Part shown: positions 5,668 to 11,349 of the stretch, one piece after another
Layout: each line of letters opens with the position of its first letter
Position numbering within the stretch: position 1 is the first letter of the stretch
NCBI GenBank assembly: GCA_030018855.1
Contig: JASEHG010000043.1
Coordinates: forward strand, 1-11,356
DNA length: 11,356 bases
Direction: 5' to 3'
Source of the DNA: Candidatus Brocadiaceae bacterium
GTDB taxonomy: Bacteria; Planctomycetota; Brocadiia; Brocadiales; Bathyanammoxibiaceae
Notes under the pieces: generated by a model
The model's database searches: none
The model's input: the letters and a program-made list of their open reading frames with translations, nothing else
What the model was told of the DNA's origin: nothing
Program-made: the position numbers and the translations under genes

Positions 5668-6147
5668 ATGGAGAAGACCAGGGATAGAATTGGCGAAGAT
5701 ACAGGACGCAGGGATTCCTCAAAGACGTCTGGGCCTGAGGGCAGGATAAAAATCCAACCTAAGCAGGCAAAGACCCGTTTCGTAGTCCATGAACACCACG
5801 CCCGACACCTCCACTGGGACCTGCGCCTGGAGATAGAAGGGGTACTGAAGAGCTGGGCCGTACCCAAAGGCCCACCCACCGAACCTGGCGTAAGACGCCT
5901 GGCCGTCCAGACCGAAGACCACCCCCTTGACTATATTGACTTTGAGGGCGTAATCCCTGAAAGGCAATACGGGGCCGGTACGGTAAAGGTATGGGACACC
6001 GGCCCCTTTGAACTACTGGGACAAGACGGCAGGGAGCTAAAATTCCACTTGCAAGGCAGGAGACTTAGAGGTACTTATTATCTTTTACACTTCAAGGAAA
6101 AGAATTGGTTGTTCTTTAAGGGTAAGAAATTAGAAGGGGAGAGATAA
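5668..6147 (+). CDS. Stand-alone DNA ligase D-type 3'-phosphoesterase (PE domain)
   Basis: A 159-residue protein consisting of the LigD PE domain with a basic 35-residue lead. Residues matching the known PE active site are present: His43 (HEHHA), His49, Asp51 and Arg53 (LHWDLRLE), His85 (TEDHP) and Tyr89 (LDYIDFEG). The family signatures SWAVPKGPP, RQYGAGTVKVWD and LHFKEKNWLF also appear. PE domains are metal-dependent and trim 3'-ribonucleotides and 3'-phosphates from DNA ends during non-homologous end joining. Here no ligase, polymerase domain or Ku gene is in view; stand-alone PE proteins are known in archaea and some bacteria. The start codon has no clear Shine-Dalgarno sequence. The stop is 1 nt before the hicB1 start, so the three genes are likely one transcript. 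Confidence 0.9.
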   Translation: MEKTRDRIGEDTGRRDSSKTSGPEGRIKIQPKQAKTRFVVHEHHARHLHWDLRLEIEGVLKSWAVPKGPPTEPGVRRLAVQTEDHPLDYIDFEGVIPERQYGAGTVKVWDTGPFELLGQDGRELKFHLQGRRLRGTYYLLHFKEKNWLFFKGKKLEGER

Positions 6148-6148
6148 T

Positions 6149-6355
6149 ATGAGGCAAGTGATTATTTATCCTGGGGAAGATGGGTATTGGGTCGCAGAGT
6201 GCCCAAGTCTACCTGGGTGCATTAGCCAAGGAAAAACCAAAGAAGAGGCCATTGCCAATATCAAAGAAGCCATACGGGGTTACATTGCAGCTTTGGAGGA
6301 AGACAAGCTTCCTGTTCCAGAGGACCGCTTTGAAACGTTGGTCGTAGCTGTATGA
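6149..6355 (+). CDS. hicB: HicB-family antitoxin 1
   Basis: A 68-residue HicB-like protein with the partial RNase H-like fold: the IYPGEDGYWVAECPSLPGC strand pair, then QGKTKEEAIANIKEAIRGY. HicB binds and neutralises HicA and often autoregulates the operon; no C-terminal DNA-binding helix-turn-helix or ribbon-helix-helix is evident in this short form. GGGGAG at 6136-6141 is a good Shine-Dalgarno sequence. It overlaps hicA1 by 4 nt (ATGA). The antitoxin-first order is a common variant for this family. It closely resembles the third HicB at 10934. Confidence 0.88.
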   Translation: MRQVIIYPGEDGYWVAECPSLPGCISQGKTKEEAIANIKEAIRGYIAALEEDKLPVPEDRFETLVVAV

Positions 6356-6573
6356 GTAAATTGCCAAGGATTTCTGGCAGAGAATGTGTCAAGACATTAA
6401 AAAAGGTCGGTTTCTACTTTAAGAGGCAGGAAGGAAGTCACATAATCCTGCGCCGTAACAGTCCCTTTGCACAGGTAGTGGTTCCAGACCATAAAGAATT
6501 AGACAGGGGAACTTTGCGTGCTATTATTAAGCAGGCAGGTTTGGGGGTGGATGAGTTTGTTAAATTGCTATGA
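6352..6573 (+). CDS. hicA: HicA-family mRNA interferase toxin 1
   Basis: A 73-residue HicA toxin with a dsRBD-like fold. The N-terminal pattern PRISGRECVKTLKKVGFYFKR is followed by the catalytic histidine in EGSHIILRR and the VVVPDHKELDRGTLRAIIKQAG tail. Family members cleave mRNA ribosome-independently. It is complete, with the histidine kept, so it is probably functional. It is translationally coupled to hicB1 by ATGA. Confidence 0.9.
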   Translation: MSKLPRISGRECVKTLKKVGFYFKRQEGSHIILRRNSPFAQVVVPDHKELDRGTLRAIIKQAGLGVDEFVKLL

Positions 6574-6695
6574 GACCACGGTAACGATGTTTAAGAAACT
6601 ACGCGATTTATCTGCAGGACATTCATAGAAAATATCGCCTCTTTTGGCGAATAAAACTTGATTTCCGATGTGTCTTCCCCATGAAGGAAAAGAAC
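6574..6695. other. Spacer between hicBA1 and the hypothetical gene
   Basis: No gene is seen. A small hairpin at about 6639-6654 (TCGCC, TCTTTT loop, GGCGA) is flanked by A/T-rich sequence on both sides. It could be a weak terminator for hicBA1 but lacks a proper U-tract. Confidence 0.35.
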
Positions 6696-7037
6696 ATGAA
6701 GCAATTTGAAATCAAATACGGAGGAGAATTGCCCAAACAGCCCGCCATAAGGCTGGCCTGTTTCTTCACCATAAAACGCAACGAAAAGATATTTTCCTAC
6801 GAAGTCTACCTCGGCAGGCTCTTATCGGCCACGTGGGGGAACGTAAAGGATGAGGACGCAAGGCTCTTCCTCATAGAACTGGGGTTAAAAGAGGCCAGTG
6901 AGCAACTTGCCAAAGGGAACGAACAAAACGGCCACAGGATTAACCTCACACGCTGTCCCCGCCCTAAACTCTCTAAAGAAAGGCGGGAGGAACTACTGGC
7001 CTTTGTCAGGGGCGAGGCGATAACATTGAACCTGTAG
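6696..7037 (+). CDS. Unrecognised small protein between two hicBA modules
   Basis: A 113-residue protein that I cannot assign to a family. It has a probable mixed beta/alpha start (FEIKYGGELPKQPAIRLACFFTIKRNEKIFSYEVYLGRLL), a helical middle (DEDARLFLIELGLKEASEQLAKG) and a basic, proline-bearing segment RCPRPKLSKERREELLAFV. There is no signal peptide or membrane segment. The ATG at 6696 is preferred over that at 6681 because AAGGA (6684-6688) lies 7 nt before it. The TAG stop (7035-7037) is supplied by the arm of a perfect GTAGGGGC palindrome, so the original C-terminus may have been different. Its place between toxin-antitoxin genes may be coincidental. Confidence 0.65.
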   Translation: MKQFEIKYGGELPKQPAIRLACFFTIKRNEKIFSYEVYLGRLLSATWGNVKDEDARLFLIELGLKEASEQLAKGNEQNGHRINLTRCPRPKLSKERREELLAFVRGEAITLNL

Positions 7038-7062
7038 GGGCAGGTTTTAAACCTGCCCCTAC
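7034..7062. repeat. Perfect GTAGGGGCAGG palindrome
   Basis: The 14-nt arm GTAGGGGCAGGTTT, a single T, and the exact reverse complement of the arm make a 29-nt element. Its first TAG is the stop codon of the preceding gene. The degenerate copy at 110-137 shares the TTTTAAA centre. It may act as an mRNA-stabilising or terminating hairpin between the hypothetical gene and hicBA2. Confidence 0.9.
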
Positions 7063-7094
7063 AGGGCTTTGCCCAGCATAACGTCTCAGATATT

Positions 7095-7101
7095 AAGGAG
7101 G
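7095..7101 (+). promoter_or_regulatory. Ribosome binding site that decides the hicB2 start
   Basis: AAGGAGG followed by a 6-nt spacer (CTTGCA) and TTG at 7108 is a near-ideal site. It supports a TTG start there instead of the upstream in-frame TTG at 7069. Confidence 0.75.
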
Positions 7102-7107
7102 CTTGCA

Positions 7108-7335
7108 TTGGAAAGTACATTTACATGTACAGGTGTATTTGAGAAGGTAGGAGACTGGTATATCGGGTACGTAGAAGAACTGCCAGGCGCAAACACACAA
7201 GGCAAGACACTTGAGGAGGTTAGAGAAAACCTTCGTGAGGCTGTAGAATTGATTTTGACAGCCAATCGGGAGCTTGCTGAGAAAGAACTAGCCGGCAAGG
7301 ATGTCATCCGGGAAGAGATTAAGGTCAGTGTTTAA
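7108..7335 (+). CDS. hicB: HicB-family antitoxin 2 (TTG start)
   Basis: A 75-residue HicB-like protein with the typical DWYIGYVEELPGANTQGKTLEEVRENLREAVELIL pattern (strand, PGA turn, QGKT, then amphipathic helix). It belongs to a different subgroup from antitoxins 1 and 3, which end in a VVAV or VEVAV strand and have a PSLPGC or PTLPGC turn. The start is set by a strong AAGGAGG site. The stop TAA shares its last A with the ATG of hicA2 (1-nt overlap). Confidence 0.85.
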   Translation: MESTFTCTGVFEKVGDWYIGYVEELPGANTQGKTLEEVRENLREAVELILTANRELAEKELAGKDVIREEIKVSV

Positions 7336-7523
7336 TGAAGCGACGGGAGCTAATCCGCCATGTGGAAAAGAACGGTTGTGTATTTCTCAGAGAGGGGAAG
7401 AAACACACAGTCTACTACAATCCGCCAAATAGGAAAACATCAACGATCCCAAGGCACACTGAAATCTTAGATATCCTTGCCAGAAAGATTTGCAAGGACC
7501 TAGAGATACCTCCACCAAAATGA
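7335..7523 (+). CDS. hicA: HicA-family toxin 2
   Basis: A 62-residue HicA-like protein: MKRRELIRHVEKNGCVFLREG, then the predicted catalytic histidine in KKHTVYYNP, and NRKTSTIPRHTEILDILARKICKDL. It appears complete. It is coupled to hicB2 by a TAATG overlap and is divergent in sequence from toxin 1, so the two modules are not a recent tandem duplication. Confidence 0.87.
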   Translation: MKRRELIRHVEKNGCVFLREGKKHTVYYNPPNRKTSTIPRHTEILDILARKICKDLEIPPPK

Positions 7524-7563
7524 GGCGTACCCTCATTTAAGATACGAAAGTTTCCAAAGAATA

Positions 7564-7596
7564 ATTCTTCTCCGCCTTAGGTGGGTCAGAATGACA
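7564..7596. repeat. Nested hairpin between convergent hicA2 and uvrA
   Basis: Outer arms ATTCT and AGAAT (within TCAGAATGACA) flank TCCGCC/GGTGGG, a TCCGCCTGAGGCGGA-type core paired with G-U wobbles. It lies between two convergent genes and could end transcription from both sides, though no clear U-tract follows on either strand. Confidence 0.6.
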
Positions 7597-7633
7597 CTTG
7601 CCTGAATTGGCGATGCCTATTATGCATGGGTTT

Positions 7634-10513
7634 CTAGCCTGTAGACAGATACCTTCTCAACGCCACCCCCGTATATGACCCCTCACACCTGGCCACCTCC
7701 TCAGGCGTGCCTGACACCACCACCTCTCCCCCTTCCTCCCCACCCTCTGGCCCCAGGTCAATGACGTAGTCCGCCTGTTTGATGACGTCCAGGTGGTGTT
7801 CAATGATTATCACCGTATTGCCCATGTCCACCAGACGGTTGAGGATCTTCAAGAGGTTGTGTATATCTGCAAAGTGTAGACCCACAGTAGGCTCGTCCAG
7901 GATGTAGAGGGTCTTGCCCGTAGGGGTCTTGGCCAGTTCGGTAGAGAGCTTCACCCTCTGGGCCTCTCCCCCGGAGAGGGTGGTGCTGGGCTGGCCCAGG
8001 GTTATATAGCCCAGGCCCACCTCCTTTAGTGTCCTTAAGGTCCTCTCTAACCTGGGGATGTTCCTGAAGAGTTCATGGACCTCCTCTATCCTCATGGACA
8101 GTGTCTCTGCCACGTTCTTTTCTCTATAGGTTATCTCCAGGGTCTCCCTGTTGTATCTCCTCCCCTTGCATTGGTCGCAGGTAACGTAGGTATCTGGCAA
8201 GAAGTGCATCTCCAGTCGTTTTATGCCCTGTCCCTCACAACCCTCACAGCGCCCCCCCTTGATGTTAAAACTGAAGCGTCCTGGGCCATACCCCCTCACC
8301 CTGGCCTCCCTGGTCTGGGCGAAGGCCTGCCTTATATGAGTAAAGGCCCCCGTGTAGGTGGCAGGGTTAGACCTGGGTGTACGGCCAATGGGGGACTGGT
8401 CTATTTCTATCACCTTATCTATCTTCTCACTGCCCAGGATGCGGTCACAGGCCCCTGGCTTTACGTTGCTCCGGTAGATGGCCCTGGCCAGATACCTGTG
8501 CAAGGTCTGGTCCACCAGGGTACTCTTGCCCGAACCAGAGACACCCGTCACGCAGCAGAAGACCCCCAGGGGTATCTTGACGTCCATTGACTTCAGGTTA
8601 TTCTCTCTGGCCCCTTTTATCTCTATGCAATTCTTCCAGTCTATCTTCCGTCTCCCGGAAGGTATCTCTATCTTTAAACTGCCTTTGAGATAGCTGGCAG
8701 TGAGGGAACTATCCCTTTTGAGTATCTCCTCTAAAGACCCTTGAGATACTACCCTCCCCCCTCTATCACCGGCCCCGGGTCCCAGGTCCACTACGTGGTC
8801 TGCGCTGCGGATAGTCTCCTCGTCATGCTCCACTACCAGTATGGTGTTCCCCAGGTCGCGCAGGGTCTTCAGGGTGGAAATGAGGCGATGACCGTCCCTG
8901 GAGTGGAGGCCGATGGTAGGCTCGTCCAGGACATAGCATACCCCCACCAGGCCACTACCCACCTGGGAGGCCAGCCTTAGACGCTGGGCCTCTCCCCCTG
9001 AGAGGGTAGTGCTTATCCTGTCCAGGGTAAGATAGCCAAGCCCCAGTTCTATCATGAACCTCAGTCGCCCCGTAATCTCCTTTAGTATCTCCCTGGCAAT
9101 GCGTCCCTTTTCCCCACCAGAAAAGAGGGTCTGGAATCCATCTAAAGTAGAGAGGGCACGGAGGACATCCAGCCCCACTACCTGTCCAATATTCTTACCC
9201 CCTATCTCTACTGCAAGGGCCTCGGGCCTGAGTCTGGTCCCTTTACAGCCCTCACACCTCTGCTCACACATGTAGGACTCCAGTCTCCTTTTCACGGCCT
9301 CCCGTTCCGTCCTGGAATGCAGGTCCTTGAGGAGGGGCAGTACCCCCTCAAAACCCCTACCGCCACGGAGGAGGAACTCCCTGGTCTCCCTGGACAATTT
9401 CTTGAAGGGCATATCCATCTCGGTGGGGAAGGAATCCCTCAGTAACCTCTCGTAGTAACCATCCATCCTGCTGCCCCAATCTCTAAGGGCATGGATTGCC
9501 CCTTGCCTGAGGCTCAGGGATTTTTCAGGGATTATCAGGTCAGTGTCAAACTCCAGCCTGTAGCCCAACCCCTCGCAACTCGGGCATGCACCGTAGGGGC
9601 TGTTAAAGGAGAAGAGTCTGGGCGCCGGTTCTTCAAGGCCCGTACCGCACTGCCTGCAGGCGTAGCGCTGGCTGTAAAGGGTGTCCTGCCATGCTGAATG
9701 CGGAGTGCGGAGTGCGGAGTGTGGAATGCGGGATGCGGAGCGTGAAATTCTGAATTCCGAATTCCGCACTCCACATTCCTGAGAGACTATCATTATTCCC
9801 TCTCCCACCTCCAGGCAGGTCTGGATGGAGTTATAGAGCCTGGACCAGTCGGGTGTGGCCCTGACGTCCTCTTTCATCACGAGCCTATCCACCATCACCT
9901 CTATGTTATGGGTCTTGTAACGGCTGAGTTTTATGGGCTGGGTAATATCCACCAGGAGGCCATCCACCCTGGCCCTGACGAAGCCCTCCTTCCTCACGGC
10001 CTCAAAGACCTCCTTGTGTTCCCCCTTCTTTCCCTTTATTACTGGGGCCAGGAGCATCAGCCTGGTACCTGGGGCTATCTGCATCACCCTTTCCACAATC
10101 TCGTCCGCACTCTGCCGGGCCACCTCCTGACCGCACTGCGGGCAGTGGGGCGTACCCAGTTTGGCGAAGAGCAGCCTCAGGTAGTCGTATATCTCCGTGA
10201 CCGTGGCCACAGTGGAGCGAGGGCTGGCACTAGCGGTGCGTTGTTCAATGGCTATGGTTGGGGGGACGCCTTCAATGTGGTCTACGTCGGGTTTCTGCAT
10301 CTGCTCCAGGAACTGGCGGGCATAGGAGGACAGGCTTTCTATGTAACGCCTCTGCCCCTCGGCAAAGATGGTGTCAAAGGCCAGGGAGGACTTCCCTGAG
10401 CCGCTCACCCCCGTTACCACCACCAGCCTATCTCTGGGGATGTCAATGTCAATATTCTTGAGGTTATGTACCCTCGCACCCCTAATGGATATGTATAGTT
10501 CCATTGCGTCCAT
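7634..10513 (-). CDS. uvrA: Excinuclease ABC subunit A, with an in-frame repeat insertion
   Basis: A complete 959-residue UvrA, the damage-recognising ATPase of nucleotide excision repair in the cytoplasm. Two ABC modules are visible: Walker A GVSGSGKS at 35-42 and 657-664; signature LSGGE at 504-508 and 846-850, each followed by LDEPT with GLH. Zinc-binding cysteine pairs occur at C286/C289 with C310/C313, and at C756/C759 with a later CDQC. Removing residues 246-274 leaves 930, close to the usual size of about 940. These 29 residues are encoded by a heptanucleotide repeat (9692-9778) and fall in the loop just before the first zinc module. The ATG at 10513 (or the one at 10504) is chosen because the promoter's -35 box occupies 10550-10555, making longer starts impossible from that promoter. 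No Shine-Dalgarno sequence is seen, consistent with the very short leader. No SOS box was recognised. Confidence 0.95.
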   Translation of the reverse strand: MDAMELYISIRGARVHNLKNIDIDIPRDRLVVVTGVSGSGKSSLAFDTIFAEGQRRYIESLSSYARQFLEQMQKPDVDHIEGVPPTIAIEQRTASASPRSTVATVTEIYDYLRLLFAKLGTPHCPQCGQEVARQSADEIVERVMQIAPGTRLMLLAPVIKGKKGEHKEVFEAVRKEGFVRARVDGLLVDITQPIKLSRYKTHNIEVMVDRLVMKEDVRATPDWSRLYNSIQTCLEVGEGIMIVSQECGVRNSEFRISRSASRIPHSALRTPHSAWQDTLYSQRYACRQCGTGLEEPAPRLFSFNSPYGACPSCEGLGYRLEFDTDLIIPEKSLSLRQGAIHALRDWGSRMDGYYERLLRDSFPTEMDMPFKKLSRETREFLLRGGRGFEGVLPLLKDLHSRTEREAVKRRLESYMCEQRCEGCKGTRLRPEALAVEIGGKNIGQVVGLDVLRALSTLDGFQTLFSGGEKGRIAREILKEITGRLRFMIELGLGYLTLDRISTTLSGGEAQRLRLASQVGSGLVGVCYVLDEPTIGLHSRDGHRLISTLKTLRDLGNTILVVEHDEETIRSADHVVDLGPGAGDRGGRVVSQGSLEEILKRDSSLTASYLKGSLKIEIPSGRRKIDWKNCIEIKGARENNLKSMDVKIPLGVFCCVTGVSGSGKSTLVDQTLHRYLARAIYRSNVKPGACDRILGSEKIDKVIEIDQSPIGRTPRSNPATYTGAFTHIRQAFAQTREARVRGYGPGRFSFNIKGGRCEGCEGQGIKRLEMHFLPDTYVTCDQCKGRRYNRETLEITYREKNVAETLSMRIEEVHELFRNIPRLERTLRTLKEVGLGYITLGQPSTTLSGGEAQRVKLSTELAKTPTGKTLYILDEPTVGLHFADIHNLLKILNRLVDMGNTVIIIEHHLDVIKQADYVIDLGPEGGEEGGEVVVSGTPEEVARCEGSYTGVALRRYLSTG
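9692..9778. repeat. Heptanucleotide array inserted in uvrA
   Basis: On the plus strand from 9699 the sequence divides into sevens without a slip: TGCGGAG three times, TGTGGAA, TGCGGGA, TGCGGAG, CGTGAAA, TTCTGAA, TTCCGAA, TTCCGCA, CTCCACA. The first half is purine-rich and the second half pyrimidine-rich, forming an imperfect inverted repeat. The 87 nt (29 codons) leave the reading frame intact. Because 7 and 3 are coprime, the peptide repeats every 7 residues (PHSALRT, PHSA). Confidence 0.88.
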
Positions 10514-10526
10514 TTGCAAAATTATT

Positions 10527-10555
10527 ATGATAATCCTTAAGAGGCCTGCTTTCAA
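10527..10555 (-). promoter_or_regulatory. Promoter of uvrA
   Basis: On the minus strand TTGAAA (10550-10555, 5 of 6 match to TTGACA), a 17-nt spacer and TATCAT (10527-10532, 5 of 6 match to TATAAT) precede the ATG at 10513 by 13 nt. The predicted leader is only about 6-7 nt, which explains the missing Shine-Dalgarno sequence. The -35 box lies within the arm of the inverted repeat at 10541-10633. Confidence 0.6.
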
Positions 10556-10633
10556 TCCCTAGCCTGACGCCAGGGATTAGGGGCCAGGGGCTAGGGACAA
10601 GAATTGAGAATTCAGAAGTTGAAAGCAGGTCTT
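10541..10633. repeat. Large nested inverted repeat upstream of uvrA
   Basis: TTGAAAGCAGGYCT occurs on the minus strand at 10542-10555 and on the plus strand at 10619-10632, with one mismatch. Inside it TCCCTAGCC (10556-10564) pairs with GGCTAGGGA (10588-10596). The interior (10573-10621) keeps a 7-bp register: GGGATTA, GGGGCCA, GGGGCTA, GGGACAA, GAATTGA, GAATTCA, GAAGTTG. The left arm contains the uvrA -35 box. Confidence 0.8.
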
Positions 10634-10715
10634 CTGTATTCCGAATCCTGTATTCTATATTCTTTATTCCCTAACCCCTAATCCCTGTCCCCTACTCCCT
10701 ACCCCCTAGCCCCTA
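10632..10715. repeat. Twelve-unit heptanucleotide array
   Basis: The run is strictly 7-periodic and pyrimidine-rich: TTCTGTA, TTCCGAA, TCCTGTA, TTCTATA, TTCTTTA, TTCCCTA, ACCCCTA, ATCCCTG, TCCCCTA, CTCCCTA, CCCCCTA, GCCCCTA. The unit changes gradually along the array. It is the complement in style of the purine-rich heptads at 10573-10621, so together they could fold into one long hairpin. No gene is present here. Confidence 0.85.
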
Positions 10716-10933
10716 AACCGCCCCTGTCAGCAGGAGGTAAGTAATCTTTGACTTTCCATTGGAAAGGGGCTAAAGTATTATTTCTTATCCCTAGAGACCT
10801 CTGAAAAATACCCTAAGAGTATCTAGGTTTGCCCAGCATATGTCATTGTTCTACAAAAGTAATGTGGAAAGATTACTGAAAATCGTCATGAGCTGTGACA
10901 TGATTTTTGAAAATTTTTAGAGGGAGGGTACAG
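10716..10933. other. Non-coding leader region of hicB3
   Basis: No gene is seen. It holds a GAGACCTCTGAAAA copy (10795-10808) and TTTGCCCAGCATA (10828-10840), which is also found at 7068-7080 upstream of hicB2. An imperfect inverted repeat TCATG / CATGA lies at 10886-10903 and could be an operator for HicB-type autoregulation, by analogy only. No confident promoter was identified. Confidence 0.4.
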
Positions 10934-11131
10934 ATGGAATTTCTGGTAAAAATACATAAGAGTAAATACGGCTATGATGTGATTTGTCCTACGTTACCGG
11001 GCTGTGCAAGTCAGGGGGATACAGAAGAAGAAGCCCTGGAAAATATAAAAGATGCCATAAGGGGGTATTTGCTGGCTGTTAAAAAGGTCCGCAGGGGTGA
11101 GAAGCTTACGAAAGTAGAGGTCGCAGTATAG
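10934..11131 (+). CDS. hicB: HicB-family antitoxin 3
   Basis: A 65-residue HicB-like protein: FLVKIHKSKYGYDVICPTLPGCASQGDTEEEALENIKDAIRGYLLAV and a VEVAV end. It is close to antitoxin 1 (shared LPGC, SQG, EEA, NIK, AIRGY). The ATG at 10934 is preferred over an in-frame TTG at 10907 because AGGGAGGG (10921-10928) lies 5 nt before it. Its stop overlaps by 1 nt the start of a hicA remnant. It may now be an orphan antitoxin, or may cross-neutralise toxin 1; the latter is speculation. Confidence 0.87.
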   Translation: MEFLVKIHKSKYGYDVICPTLPGCASQGDTEEEALENIKDAIRGYLLAVKKVRRGEKLTKVEVAV

Positions 11132-11208
11132 TGCTCTTTACCGATGTATCAAGTGAAAGGGCCGTACGTGCTTTCAAGAAAAAGGGGTTCAAAATCGTTA
11201 GAAAATGA
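11131..11208 (+). pseudogene. hicA: Truncated hicA remnant (25 codons)
   Basis: A GTG at 11131, overlapping the hicB3 stop by 1 nt, opens a 25-residue frame: MLFTDVSSERAVRAFKKKGF then KIVRK and TGA. It aligns with the N-terminal helix of HicA toxin 1 (SGRECVKTLKKVGFYFKR against SSERAVRAFKKKGFKIVRK). It stops just before the segment that carries the catalytic histidine. No continuation (GSH or PxH segment) appears in any frame afterwards; a TCCACCTCAGGCGGA palindrome copy begins at 11221. The toxin is therefore inactive. Confidence 0.72.
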
Positions 11209-11220
11209 GACCTTCGCGAA

Positions 11221-11349
11221 TCCACCTCAGGCGGATTAGTATTCCGAATCCTGAATTCTGGCTACTGAATTCTTTTTTTCTTGCTACTCCCTACTCACCG
11301 CTTAGGGCAGACAGAATTGTAGAATGTAAATTGGTCCGCCTGAGGCGGA
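11221..11349. repeat. Right-end repeat cluster
   Basis: TCCACCTCAGGCGGA (11221-11235) and TCCGCCTGAGGCGGA (11335-11349) bracket a 7-periodic segment from 11242: TTCCGAA, TCCTGAA, TTCTGGC, TACTGAA, TTCTTTT, TTTCTTG, CTACTCC, CTACTCA. Both palindrome copies are followed by TTA. The cluster follows the broken hicA directly and may have caused or followed its truncation. Confidence 0.75.

Noticed and set aside
7069..7107. Upstream TTG as the start of hicB2
   Set aside because: It has no ribosome binding site, while AAGGAGG is ideally spaced before the TTG at 7108; the extra residues are outside the HicB fold.
8075..8980. Plus-strand open frames inside uvrA
   Set aside because: They are shadows of the uvrA coding sequence without ribosome binding sites or recognisable domains.
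9535..9774. Minus-strand open frame overlapping the uvrA repeat insertion in another frame
   Set aside because: Its length comes from the repeat staying open in all frames; the uvrA frame continues through with conserved domains on both sides.
10573..10715. CRISPR array
   Set aside because: The units are 7 bp, degenerate and contiguous; there are no spacers and no cas genes.
10556..10715. Insertion sequence or transposase remnant upstream of uvrA
   Set aside because: The inverted repeats are explained by the heptad and palindrome families; no coding remnant of a transposase is seen.
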